NCBI GenBank assembly: GCA_910578385.1
Contig: CAJTQV010000029.1
Location: 1-27,005, forward strand
Origin: an uncultured Muribaculaceae bacterium
GTDB taxonomy: Bacteria > Bacteroidota > Bacteroidia > Bacteroidales > Muribaculaceae
DNA: 27,005 nt
Reading direction: 5' to 3'
The notes beneath the pieces are model-generated. The model ran no database searches. It saw nothing but the letters and a program-made list of their open reading frames with translations, and was not told the DNA's origin. Positions 1-9,202 of this stretch are shown here, piece by piece. Both the position numbers and the translations under genes were made by a program. Each line of letters opens with the position of its first letter. The stretch's first letter is position 1.

Positions 1-2668
1 AGCTTGAAGCCGAGGGACGGTTGGCTGATGACGAGGTGTTGCGTCTCGTGCAGCGATACCAGTATTCCGTGCCTGATGAGTTGCGGACGTACACAACGTC
101 TATCCACCGAACGCCCTGCGCGTCGGCGACCGTGCCGTCCTCATACGACATGTTCTCCTGCCATAGTCCGGACAGTCTCATGACGGGACCTGCAGGGCCG
201 ACACCGCCATTCTGACCATTCTCGCCCCTGTCACCTTTCTGGCCGTCGCAGACATAGCCCACAACGTGTTCCGCCGACATGACCTCGACGGTCGGAGTGA
301 TTGCGTAGGTGTAGCGGGCGACGCGGAGATGTATGTTCGGGTATGTGTCCCGTCCGTCACTGTCGTTGAAGTCTATTGTCTGTCCGTACGATATGTCTTT
401 CCACTCGGTCTTCCCGTCTTTCCATGAGATGCTGTACTGTATTCTCTCTGCGGTGTTGGAGAGTATCAGCGGCGGCTGGGGTATCGTCAGTTCCGTGCGC
501 TTGTCTCCCTCTATGCGGAAGCAGCGCACGTTGACCGTGGCCGAGCCTCCGGGAAGCGTACCGTCGGCGTTGCAGCGTATCACCCCGGGGCTGACCTGCC
601 ACTCGTAAGTGACGGCATCCTTGCCGAGAAGCTCCCCGTTTGATGGAGACCAGGCCGGGGCGGTGTTCACGCCACGTTCGAGCTTGACTCCGGCTATCTC
701 CACGTCCGAGTCCTTGAAGGCACGCAGCAGCACGGCGGTCGGGGTCGAGGACTCGAACGTGCCGTCGGCCTTGAACGCCACATGGAACCTGCGCCATTCG
801 TCGTGAAGGTCATAGAAACGCGATGTGTCGGTTGCCCACACGTTTGTATTGTAACCGTTGGAGGCTATGACGCTCGATGTGGCCATGCATACGAACGGAT
901 AGCAGTATGACACCACCTGCCCGGTGCCCCGCGCCCAGAACGACAGCGTGTAGGTCTCGCCCTTTGTGACCGGATGGAACAGTTTGGCGATGTCTGCATA
1001 GTCCGAGGTCATGTCCGCTGACTTGACCCCGAGCACTGTCAGACCGTCGAGGGTGCCGTTCCTTGTGGCCACCGGCGGTACCGCCCATCCATCCCAGTCT
1101 CTCGTGCCGGTGAGCAGGTTCTCGGTATAGGAGGAGCCGTCCTTGCCTGACTCGCCCGTGTCTCCCTTGTCGCCTTTCAGCAGGGCGATGTCGCGGAACA
1201 GCACGCTCTGCGTGGCCGTCACCGCTGACGCTCCCGGCTTGGGCGTGTATGTGGCCGTTATGACAAGCGTCCGCTCCGAATATCCGGATATGAACTGCGG
1301 GTTGACCTGCACGTTGAGTGTGCCGGTGGTCTCGCTGTATCCCCCGATGCTGACCGCCCCCGCCGCAAGTGCGGCACCGTCTGCGGCGCGGCATGTCACC
1401 GTCATGCCAGGTGTGGCATCCACCACTCCCTGCATCGCCGTGAGCTGTATGACGCATGAATCAGCCGCACCATCCCCGCGATAGCCTATGTAGGTGTCGC
1501 CGAGCATGGTGTATGACAGCCGCAGGGGGGCGTCAACCTGCCTTATCACGCCGGAGAAGTAGACGTTGTTGAGGTATGCCGAGTAGCCGGACATGTCCTC
1601 GCCGTTGAGCCTGAGGCCGGAGAGGTCGCCGAACTGCGACATGATGTTGTCGGCGTTCCACGTCCATTCCCTGACTCCGGCGAGGTAGCGGGTGTAGGTG
1701 CGCGTGCGGTATGCCGACTGCTGGCGTTCGGGGTGCAGGTAATTGCCTTGTGCGTCTTTTGCGTCGTTGCCGTATGCCACGAAGTGTAGCCCCTCCACCG
1801 GTTCCGCCGGATAGAACGAACGCGTGCGGACATGCAGACGCTCGTTGCGCTCACCCTCCACCCCGTAGACGTAGAAGTAGAGCGTCCGGAAGCCGGCGAA
1901 GCAGAAGTTGCCGTTGTTCTCGTCAGCGTCTTCGGTCTCGTTGCCGTTCTCGTCAACCGCTCTCTCGCCGCCGGGTGTGGCGGTGCCGATGTTCAGCTCA
2001 TTCCTGGAGTAATGCCAGATACCCATGCAGAAGTCGCCGACACTGAGAGAGCCTATCTCGCCCTCCTCGAGTTTGAGGTTGATCCAGCCGACGTTGCAGG
2101 TGGCGACCTTGCCGTCGGGCTGCGTGACATCGGTTGTGCCCTGATGCTCGTAGCTCTCCACTATGCCCGCGCCCGGTGCCTGCCACTCGTTGCCGACGAT
2201 GACCTCGGTGCGGTTGTAGCGAAGCTCCGGAACTTCGAGGAACTTGCGCAGGGTGAGGGAATCAAGTTCGGCGTTGCCCTCACCGTCAATGCGTCCACCC
2301 ATGCCGCCGACAAGGCCTGATATAAACTCCTTGCCGAAGTACATGCCTTTCTCGGCGGTCAGAAAATCTCCGACGGCAAGCTGATAGGGTGTACGGTCGC
2401 CTTTGACTTTTGAAAGAAACTGGTTGCGGACAGGGCTGTCGGAATCGAGGTCATGCGCCATTTCAGCATGATCGGCTTCCTTGGCATGCTCCGCCTCTTT
2501 GGCGTTGTTTGCAATTCCGGCAGTGTCGGCATAGAGTGCGACATCCGCACTGATGGCATGTTCAGCCTCCTTGCAAGTTCCGGTCGCACCCGTGGCGAAA
2601 CCACCCGAGGCTGTGGACTTGCCGTTACTGTTGCCTTTCTTTTTCTTCAGTATTTTTACTTCAATCAT
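1..2668 (-). CDS. Phage-type tail fibre / receptor-binding protein, 3' end beyond the left edge
   Basis: The frame is open from an ATG at 2668 to the window edge, giving 889 codons without a stop, so the C-terminus is missing. The ATG overlaps the stop of the upstream tail gene by 8 bases (2661-2668), which suggests translational coupling and fixes the start. The N-terminus is lysine-rich, then an alanine-rich periodic stretch (residues about 33-75, repeated EAEHA / ADxA pattern) of the kind seen in fibre shafts. Two collagen-like Gly-X-Y runs are visible: one at about residues 496-510 (KGDKGDTGESGKDG) and one at about 806-825 (GQKGDRGENGQNG). Between them, about 512-690, is a segment resembling a carbohydrate-binding (CBM4/9-like) jelly-roll, starting YTENLLTGTRDWDGW. 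By family knowledge this is the distal adhesin that picks the target cell. It is clearly richer in G and C than the upstream gene, which suggests modular exchange. Product class is fairly sure, ligand unknown. Confidence 0.82.
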   Translation of the reverse strand, partial: MIEVKILKKKKGNSNGKSTASGGFATGATGTCKEAEHAISADVALYADTAGIANNAKEAEHAKEADHAEMAHDLDSDSPVRNQFLSKVKGDRTPYQLAVGDFLTAEKGMYFGKEFISGLVGGMGGRIDGEGNAELDSLTLRKFLEVPELRYNRTEVIVGNEWQAPGAGIVESYEHQGTTDVTQPDGKVATCNVGWINLKLEEGEIGSLSVGDFCMGIWHYSRNELNIGTATPGGERAVDENGNETEDADENNGNFCFAGFRTLYFYVYGVEGERNERLHVRTRSFYPAEPVEGLHFVAYGNDAKDAQGNYLHPERQQSAYRTRTYTRYLAGVREWTWNADNIMSQFGDLSGLRLNGEDMSGYSAYLNNVYFSGVIRQVDAPLRLSYTMLGDTYIGYRGDGAADSCVIQLTAMQGVVDATPGMTVTCRAADGAALAAGAVSIGGYSETTGTLNVQVNPQFISGYSERTLVITATYTPKPGASAVTATQSVLFRDIALLKGDKGDTGESGKDGSSYTENLLTGTRDWDGWAVPPVATRNGTLDGLTVLGVKSADMTSDYADIAKLFHPVTKGETYTLSFWARGTGQVVSYCYPFVCMATSSVIASNGYNTNVWATDTSRFYDLHDEWRRFHVAFKADGTFESSTPTAVLLRAFKDSDVEIAGVKLERGVNTAPAWSPSNGELLGKDAVTYEWQVSPGVIRCNADGTLPGGSATVNVRCFRIEGDKRTELTIPQPPLILSNTAERIQYSISWKDGKTEWKDISYGQTIDFNDSDGRDTYPNIHLRVARYTYAITPTVEVMSAEHVVGYVCDGQKGDRGENGQNGGVGPAGPVMRLSGLWQENMSYEDGTVADAQGVRWIDVVYVRNSSGTEYWYRCTRRNTSSSANRPSASS

Positions 2669-5348
2669 TTTCAATCTCTTTTAAGTTCATTTCTGCGTAA
2701 CCTTCCATCAGATTCCGGCTGATACCCAATACATAAAATTTCTTCGCGGGCAAAGCGGGATGGGAAAACACATTGAGCATGGAAGCGATTGATCCTTTGT
2801 CAATAACTTTGTGTTTCATCTCGATCCGAGGGACATGGCATTCTGCATAATAGCTGTCAACGTACAGTTGTTCCGGTTTTGCCTGTTGCTGCTTGTTGTG
2901 GTCGTAGATGGAGAGAAGCCCCAGCCCTGTTGCAGAGACGAGAGCGGTTGACAGATTTATGGTAGCCTTGATTCCGAGTTTAGATCTTTCCTCCTGAGTG
3001 AGCGCGCTGTTTATATCGAAATCTATGTCATCTTTTTTGTTGACAAAGGTTTCGTTGGTATCACTCATATAAATAAGGTCATTGTCCTCGTCGTCGGAGA
3101 TAAAACCGTTGTCGCTGTACAACTTCACGCTGAAGTCTTTGAGTATGATGTTGTCGAGTCGTGGAAGTACCGGTACACCAACATCTCTTGTATATCTGTA
3201 CCATTTCGCACTTTTCTTCAAATCACCGAGTTCTTGACCATATAGATAATTCACCGGTCCTAAAATCATAAATTTCACACTGCCTGAAACCATATCCGCC
3301 TGCTTTATAGGGATTGCTATACCGGATGCGTTTATGTTCAGATTGAAATTGATGTTATTCTGGAAATCAAATTCTGTCCCGACAATATAGTCTCCTAACT
3401 TAGGGTCAAACCCAATATAGAAGCATTGGGTGTAATATTCATCATCGTCTGCACACTCCTCGCGTGTTTTGAATTTTGTCCACTTGAAATCTTGGATTTG
3501 ACCATGGCTGCCGGTTTCTACAACACATTTGTCTCCGATAACCAGCATACATGCAAGCATCGGAACTTTGGAGACTTTATCAGTTTCTTCTCCTCCGGCA
3601 TATTTATACTCATAAATTTCCGGTCCGGTACCGGTGAATGGAACAAGACCTCTTTTTGTTGACATGGCTGGATACAGGCCGTTGCCGGTATAATATTTTT
3701 GTGTATAGTATCGTCCGTCCTCATTGTTCCGGCTATCTACCGTTTTATGCCAGAACCGGCTGTCTCCATTAAATATCCAATCTTCTTCAGGGGCGTTGAA
3801 GAGCGTCGGATAATCCGCTGTAAATTGCATGAATGGATTGAGAATGATTTTTCCTGACAGCACAATATAATTAGTAGTGTCAGGGTCTTCCGGAGAATAA
3901 CAGGTACCCGGAGAATGCCCATTGTAGACTGCCAACGGGATATTCCTCTTGATTGTATTCTCATTGGGGTAGGATTTTGTCTGATCCGTGTTGCAATTAC
4001 CATCTATACTTATTATCATATAGTTGTCCATGCTAAGTTTGTCAATCGGGGAATTATCCTGACGGTTGAGCTTATACTCTACTTTCCCCAAAGAGAAAAT
4101 ACCTGTATATCCGTATTCCCCGAAGAGATTCGGTAAAACTTCCTGTGAGATTCCCTCTTTGCAGTACTTTGATATCAGGTCATCTCCGGTTCCCGGTTCC
4201 CGGAATATCCATGATGAATGATTCATGACTTGAATATACCAATCCGTTACGGCAGCATCTTCAAATGAAGGTATATGTGGTTCTCCCGGATTCATGGTAG
4301 CATGTACCATCTCATTGAAGGATCTGAACGCTTTTATGCCCTCTCCGTCAGATGAAAGTTCTGACATATATCGTTGTCTGTTCTTGTATGGAGAAGACAG
4401 ATGTTCCTCGTCGAGAGGACTTTCGATGATTGTATCGACATCCTCGATATTGCATGTCAGTTGAATCTGATTGAATACTTCCCCGATGCTGATGGTAGTG
4501 TCGGAGGCGGCTGTATTGTCCAGGGATATGGCGATATGCGCGGGCGTTGTTGTCATTGTGGAACCGTCTGTCAGATTTTTCCATGAGCAGGGTTTCCCGG
4601 CTTTCAGTGTTTCCCATGAGAAAATGTAGAAGTCGAGACCATCCTGAATGATGTGGAGGTTCAGATATTTCAGAAGTGCCTCAAGCACTTTATCCTTTTC
4701 CCATACATCATCTTCATCATCTCCAAGAAACAGGAGCTCCGATACTGATATCTGAGATAATATTCCGTAACGGTCTGCAGATTTGTCAAGAGCTTTGCTT
4801 CCGTCATACAGTAGGCGTATTTTACCGGTGTCTGCAAGATTCAGACGTGTGAATATATCTGTGAATATATCGGTTGTGATGTCCGCGAATGTTCTCTGTC
4901 CGGCGTTGACTTTGACAGAGTTGTAGACCACACCGAGTTTCCCTATGTCACTATATTTGGCATATTGCAACGCCGAGAGAGCATCGATGCACGATAATTC
5001 CAGTTCATCGAAAGTCTCGTTGTAGTCTTGCGAATATGCCTGTGGTTCTATGAAACCGGCAAAGATGCACCGGTCTCCTTTGAATATATTTACCACAGCA
5101 TCCATGCAGGATGTGCAGAAAAAGTCGGTTATAAGCTCTCTTGTAAGGAGATGTATTGTCGCGCTTTGACGGAGGATGTGGTCAAACGGTCCATTTCCCC
5201 GGCTGGTAATTTCAACCGGGTCGTCGGTGAAAAATATGTTTCCTCCATCGGCATTGATCTCGACTTTCGGCGAAGCGACACCTCTTGTCAAGATGTTGAC
5301 CGAGACAGACTCTCCTGTCTGAGTCAAAAAACTTCCTGTATAATACAT
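2661..5348 (-). CDS. Large distal-tail / baseplate-like phage protein
   Basis: The protein has 895 residues counted from the ATG at 5348 (MYYTGSFLTQTGES). The open frame extends 29 codons further, but that would overlap the tape-measure gene, whereas the ATG at 5348 leaves a 20-base gap. The early region (residues about 20-130) has a beta-rich pattern with FTDDPVEITSRGNGPFD and a CTSCMD motif, resembling distal-tail/baseplate-hub proteins of Bacteroidales siphophages. The rest is beta-rich without a clear enzyme motif. It lies between the tape measure and the fibre, the usual place for the protein that closes the tail tip and anchors fibres. It has lower G+C than the fibre gene. The role is inferred mainly from gene order; I do not recognise a named family with certainty. 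Confidence 0.65.
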   Translation of the reverse strand: MYYTGSFLTQTGESVSVNILTRGVASPKVEINADGGNIFFTDDPVEITSRGNGPFDHILRQSATIHLLTRELITDFFCTSCMDAVVNIFKGDRCIFAGFIEPQAYSQDYNETFDELELSCIDALSALQYAKYSDIGKLGVVYNSVKVNAGQRTFADITTDIFTDIFTRLNLADTGKIRLLYDGSKALDKSADRYGILSQISVSELLFLGDDEDDVWEKDKVLEALLKYLNLHIIQDGLDFYIFSWETLKAGKPCSWKNLTDGSTMTTTPAHIAISLDNTAASDTTISIGEVFNQIQLTCNIEDVDTIIESPLDEEHLSSPYKNRQRYMSELSSDGEGIKAFRSFNEMVHATMNPGEPHIPSFEDAAVTDWYIQVMNHSSWIFREPGTGDDLISKYCKEGISQEVLPNLFGEYGYTGIFSLGKVEYKLNRQDNSPIDKLSMDNYMIISIDGNCNTDQTKSYPNENTIKRNIPLAVYNGHSPGTCYSPEDPDTTNYIVLSGKIILNPFMQFTADYPTLFNAPEEDWIFNGDSRFWHKTVDSRNNEDGRYYTQKYYTGNGLYPAMSTKRGLVPFTGTGPEIYEYKYAGGEETDKVSKVPMLACMLVIGDKCVVETGSHGQIQDFKWTKFKTREECADDDEYYTQCFYIGFDPKLGDYIVGTEFDFQNNINFNLNINASGIAIPIKQADMVSGSVKFMILGPVNYLYGQELGDLKKSAKWYRYTRDVGVPVLPRLDNIILKDFSVKLYSDNGFISDDEDNDLIYMSDTNETFVNKKDDIDFDINSALTQEERSKLGIKATINLSTALVSATGLGLLSIYDHNKQQQAKPEQLYVDSYYAECHVPRIEMKHKVIDKGSIASMLNVFSHPALPAKKFYVLGISRNLMEGYAEMNLKEIEND

Positions 5349-5368
5349 ATGAATTATAAGTTGGTCAG

Positions 5369-8300
5369 TTAAAGTTTTATATCTGTTCTTTGGCCAGATT
5401 TGCTGGCTATACGGGTTTCGTTGGCAAGCACGCAAACGAGGTCTCGTCCGTGAGCACGCAGTGTGCCTCCCACTATTACCGGTTGTCCGGCTGGTTCAAT
5501 CAGATGCCGCAGTTTGTCGAGTGGAGCCACCACCTCCGGATTATGTGACGCTCCGGCATATTCTCCGAGTAGTCCGAGTGTTGGTCCTGAGAGTATTCCT
5601 CCTTGTGCGAAAGGGGTGATGAGCGCTCTGTTGCCTAAAACGTTAAGTGGGTTGTTGAGCAAAGAGAACAAGTTGCTCTGCTGCTCTTTGTTCAGAATCA
5701 TTTCTCCACTGTTGACCCGGGCTAACAACTTGTCTCCGGTAGGTGAATTGCCTCCTACTATACCTCCATTAGCAAAACTGCCGATCATCGCAATTGCTGC
5801 GATAACTGCTGCAACGCCGGCAGCAATGGCAATGATATTTTGGGGGAATCCGAGTTCCGCGCCACTTTTGGTTGCTCCTGTAATAGCTTTTGCTTCATCT
5901 ACCGGTAGTTGGGCTGTGGTGGCAAGGGTATCAGCCACTGTGGCAGATGTATGCTCCATTGTCTGCTGGGTCTGATTTTTTGTGCTGTTGGCATCGTTCT
6001 TGGCGACAAGTGAATGAAATCCTGTGGCGGTGGTCAGCATGTTGATTATTTCGACAATCGATTGTACGCCCTCGTAAATCTGGATGAATCCATCAATAAT
6101 CGATGTGAGGGTTTCCCAAGCCGTCCCGTTTCCTTCCAGTGCTTCCGTAATGCTTAATACACCATCACCAATGCCCTTCATGGAGTTGTATCCATTTTTG
6201 AATGTGTCAAAGGCATCAACGCTTTCGGTTCCGGCATTCCTCATGGATTCGGCAAGATCATTCCAATAGGCTATCTGCTCATTGAGTCCCGCCGCTGTGT
6301 TGATGTCGGTGCAGTTTTGGAGTTCATTGTTCAAGGCTGCTACATTCTCCTCTATCTCCTTGATGCTTTTGGCTTGAGGGTTGAGCTTTGGAGAGGAAGT
6401 GTCCTCGGTTGTTTTTCCGGCATTGCGCAGGGCATCAGCTTTTTTTGTCCATTCATCAATCTGCTTGTTTATGTCGATAGCTTTCCCGATATCGGAGCAT
6501 CCTTGAAGATCGTTTCTTAATGATGCCACATTCTCCTCCATCTCTTTGAGGGTGGCGGCATCCTCCTTGAATACAGGACCTTCTGTCTTTTGCTCTACGC
6601 CATATCTTTCGCGGGTGGCAATAAGTTCCTGCCATTTCTTGATTTCATTGTTGATTTCAGCAAGTCTGTCGTCATTTGTCACGGTCTGACGTTCTTCGGA
6701 GAGAGTCGAAATGTTGTCGCGCATCTCCTTGATGCTTTGCGCATTCTCTTTGTATGTAGGCTTCTCGACGGTCGTTGGCTGAGACTTTGTCTGCTTTTTG
6801 TGAGTTGGAGTTGGAGTTGGAGCAGGAGCAGTTGTCGGACGAGTCTTGGCACCCTGTACAGGCATTTTAATAGCCCCCATCTTTTTAATAACTGAAGACA
6901 TTTGGTTTCCCAAATTTTGTTTGTCTCGGTTATTTTGACTCAAATTTGATTTGAATTTATCATAATCAGAAGTTCCTGAAACCCCATCTTTGTTTTTTGT
7001 ACTATATTTTCTAGGGGTGCCGTTAGAATTGTATAGCAGGTTATATCTGTCTTGTTCAACTTGAGCTAACTGGTTTGCCAATAATCGTGCGCGGGCTTCC
7101 AATACCAATTGTTCGCAATAGGCTTCGCTGTTGGCAATCAGAGCGTCATACCAGTCGGATACACTGGAGAAATAGCCCATGGTCTCGCCATAGGTGTTGT
7201 TCATCTCGTTGACAAGTTTCTCCTCCTCTTCTTTTGTGCCGTTGAACTCTTTGAGAGTGGCTATGTTGATCTCAAGTGCGGCGCGGTTGGTGGCCAACGT
7301 CGATGCTTCCTGCTGTCGCGCCTGTTCAAGTTGTTCCGCACGTTGCTTGGCAAGCTCCTCGGCATCGAGTAGCCTGTTTGTCGATTCGGTCGCCTCGTCA
7401 CTGCGCCCAACAAAATAACTTATGACAGTTGTAAGGGCAACAATCGCCGCCCCGATTCCGGTTGAAATCAGAAGTCCCTTGAGCGCGACCTGAAATGCCA
7501 GAGTGGAGGCTGCGCTGCCCGCTGCCGCCGCTGAATAGATTCTGAAAGCCTGAGCAATCTTGCTGATTGAAGATGACACGGCAGCATAGACCGCCATCGC
7601 TTTTTGTTGCAGGTTGAAAGCCGCGAGCGCGGTGACGGCAGTTCTTACACCTTCTGCCAGTTTCATTATTCCCCCTATGGCGATAACGGAGTTGGCTGCA
7701 ATGGTCAATATGGGCATGGCTTGCACAGCTATGCCACCTAATTCCTCCTTAAGGTCGATGATTGTATTCTCCAGCTGTTTCTGCTTACCGTCATCGGTCT
7801 GGGCCAGTGCCTCGTTCATGCCTCCCACAGATGATGATATGACATCTACCAATACGGCCGCACGTTGGGATTCAGTACCGAATTTCAGAACCTTCTCCTG
7901 AGTCTCGTCAAACTTGTAGCCGCAGTTGCTTAATGCTTCGGTCTCTCCATTCATCACGCTGCCCAACATGGCCGCTGTAGCAGCCGCGTTTTCCTGAGTT
8001 GCGTTGAGTCCGTTCTGTTGGGCGAGCACATCATTCATTACCGGGATAAGTGCCTCAAGACTTTGCTTCTCGCTGAGATATGTCGCGAGTACCTGTGCTC
8101 CCGCAAGCTGGATCTCGTCGCCGATCACGCCCAGTTCCTGCTGCGCCGCGCAGAGAGCTTTTATGCTCTGGATGTCCTCTTCGCGTGCGTTCATGGTGTT
8201 GCGCATATTGACGCTCAGCTGGGTTTCCGCCTCAGTTTGAGCCGCGTGGGCGTCGGTCAGTTCGCGCATCGCTTCCTGAAGCGTGCTCAATGTATCGGCT

Positions 8301-8482
8301 GCCGAGCCGATGTTGTCCGCAAGGGCAGTGAAGCCGTCGACATGGTTGCTGAACTCCTTTACATCCTGAACGATGGCTTTCATTAATTCATGAAAGTTGC
8401 CGGCATCTATGGTCAGATTAGCAAACCCATCCGTTCCCTGGTCTATTTTTAATCCTATTGATATTATGTTTTTATTTGCCAT
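5369..8482 (-). CDS. Phage tail tape-measure protein
   Basis: 1037 residues from the ATG at 8482 (MANKNIISIGLKIDQG); a TTG at 8524 touching the previous stop is an alternative but weaker start. The protein would fill the tail lumen and set tail length. Evidence is its size, its place directly after the frameshifted chaperone pair, alanine-rich helical and coiled-coil sequence, hydrophobic segments at about residues 337-360 and 880-905, and the C-terminal block GGIVGGNSPTGDKLLARVNS followed by GEMILN, which is common in tape measures of Bacteroidales phages. A Pro/Thr hinge (APAPTPTPTH) lies near residues 555-565. It is followed by three tandem repeats of about 57 residues (about 574-752), each with SIKEM/I..N...L...L and a later conserved Trp. 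The frame is intact for its whole length, so it looks functional. Confidence 0.92.
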   Translation of the reverse strand: MANKNIISIGLKIDQGTDGFANLTIDAGNFHELMKAIVQDVKEFSNHVDGFTALADNIGSAADTLSTLQEAMRELTDAHAAQTEAETQLSVNMRNTMNAREEDIQSIKALCAAQQELGVIGDEIQLAGAQVLATYLSEKQSLEALIPVMNDVLAQQNGLNATQENAAATAAMLGSVMNGETEALSNCGYKFDETQEKVLKFGTESQRAAVLVDVISSSVGGMNEALAQTDDGKQKQLENTIIDLKEELGGIAVQAMPILTIAANSVIAIGGIMKLAEGVRTAVTALAAFNLQQKAMAVYAAVSSSISKIAQAFRIYSAAAAGSAASTLAFQVALKGLLISTGIGAAIVALTTVISYFVGRSDEATESTNRLLDAEELAKQRAEQLEQARQQEASTLATNRAALEINIATLKEFNGTKEEEEKLVNEMNNTYGETMGYFSSVSDWYDALIANSEAYCEQLVLEARARLLANQLAQVEQDRYNLLYNSNGTPRKYSTKNKDGVSGTSDYDKFKSNLSQNNRDKQNLGNQMSSVIKKMGAIKMPVQGAKTRPTTAPAPTPTPTHKKQTKSQPTTVEKPTYKENAQSIKEMRDNISTLSEERQTVTNDDRLAEINNEIKKWQELIATRERYGVEQKTEGPVFKEDAATLKEMEENVASLRNDLQGCSDIGKAIDINKQIDEWTKKADALRNAGKTTEDTSSPKLNPQAKSIKEIEENVAALNNELQNCTDINTAAGLNEQIAYWNDLAESMRNAGTESVDAFDTFKNGYNSMKGIGDGVLSITEALEGNGTAWETLTSIIDGFIQIYEGVQSIVEIINMLTTATGFHSLVAKNDANSTKNQTQQTMEHTSATVADTLATTAQLPVDEAKAITGATKSGAELGFPQNIIAIAAGVAAVIAAIAMIGSFANGGIVGGNSPTGDKLLARVNSGEMILNKEQQSNLFSLLNNPLNVLGNRALITPFAQGGILSGPTLGLLGEYAGASHNPEVVAPLDKLRHLIEPAGQPVIVGGTLRAHGRDLVCVLANETRIASKSGQRTDIKL

Positions 8483-8520
8483 TGTGTACTTCTGATCAGT
8501 TATTGTGATTCTAAGGCTTC

Positions 8521-9173
8521 TCAAATGATCTCATCGCCGAGGCGACGTGCCACTTCCTCGAAGCGGCGGCGTCGCTCGTCGGCGGTGAGTATCGGTGCAT
8601 CCGGGGCGGATGGTAAGCCGGTGTTCTTTCTGTCCCAAGGCAGCGGGAGCAATTGCCGGGGCGTGACTTTCTTTTTCAAGTGCGGTTGTATTATGATTGC
8701 AGCCAAAGTCCGCGCCCTTTCCCATTCCGCATGTTCCTGCTGTTCCCTCATCTCGGTCCAGGATTTGCAGATACTTTCGAATTCGTCGAAATACAACCGG
8801 AGGAACTCATCGGTCGAAAGGCCGATGCATCCTACGGCAATGCCAAGAAGGTCTAAGATGCCTGTGGTCTTTTTTTTTCACCGTCGGTGTCTTCTGCTGT
8901 TTCGACGGTCTTTGTTATTGACCGTGTCCATTCCTCCATCTCTGCCGGGGTCACAAGGTCCGCGAATTCCATGAGAGGCATGTCGAAGTCCTTCCCCTCC
9001 CTTTTGGATGCAGACATCACGCAACACCATAGGTAGGTGAACAGGTCGCTTACACTTGTGGGGTCAATCTGGGTTGTTTCTTTCCCTGTTTCCTGTTTGA
9101 ACCGGAGCATAGCCCCCATGGTAGGTCCACAGGGGTATGCTGTTCCGTTCACTGTAATCTCGATTTTTTTCAT
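8521..9173 (-). CDS. Tail assembly chaperone, frameshifted long form (GT-like)
   Basis: This is the predicted product of a -1 ribosomal frameshift. Translation starts at 9173, follows the upstream frame to the AAA at 8873-8871, slips back one base in the A9 run (8870-8878) and continues in the other frame to the stop at 8521. The fusion would have about 217 residues: 101 from the first frame and 116 from the second. The second frame has no credible start of its own: after a TGA at 8878-8880 it is open but offers only a TTG at 8796, and the sequence before that TTG (TTGILDLLGIAVGCIGLSTD) already reads like protein. By analogy with lambda G/GT and similar tail operons, the long form binds the tape measure during tail assembly. 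The slip site and frames are seen directly; use of the frameshift is inferred. Confidence 0.8.
8853..9173 (-). CDS. Tail assembly chaperone, short form (G-like)
   Basis: The protein has 106 residues (MKKIEITVNGTAYPCGPTMG...). It lies between the tail tube gene (29-base gap) and the tape measure, the conserved place of the tail chaperone. The N-terminal half is a short beta-hairpin-like segment followed by helices, and the C-terminus is charged (AEDTDGEKKRPQAS). The stop is 16 bases beyond the A9 slip run, so most ribosomes would make this short form and a minority the longer fusion. I recognise the role from position and the frameshift architecture rather than from strong sequence motifs. Confidence 0.8.
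   Translation of the reverse strand: MKKIEITVNGTAYPCGPTMGAMLRFKQETGKETTQIDPTSVSDLFTYLWCCVMSASKREGKDFDMPLMEFADLVTPAEMEEWTRSITKTVETAEDTDGEKKRPQAS
8869..8880 (-). promoter_or_regulatory. Programmed -1 frameshift site (A AAA AAA)
   Basis: On the minus strand the bases read GGT GAA AAA AAA AGA CC in the upstream frame. The nine A residues at 8870-8878 contain the heptamer A AAA AAA in the correct phase, so both P- and A-site tRNA-Lys can re-pair after a one-base slip. The new frame then reads AAG ACC ACA and stays open to 8521. A loose downstream pairing of GCATC with GATGC could help but is weak. Transcriptional slippage in the A run could give the same product. Confidence 0.78.
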
Positions 9174-9202
9174 CGTAAGATAGCTGTGAGTTTCTGTTTT
9201 GT

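Noticed and set aside
810..1457. Open frame of 215 codons within the fibre region
   Set aside because: It is a shadow of the GC-rich fibre frame on the same strand and has a low-complexity His/Arg-rich translation.
8483..8524. TTG start giving 14 extra residues on the tape measure
   Set aside because: The ATG at 8482 begins the sequence typical of the family; the TTG merely touches the previous stop.
8521..8796. Independent 91-residue gene starting at TTG 8796
   Set aside because: Coding-like sequence continues upstream of the TTG to the A9 slip site, so it is the second part of a frameshift product.
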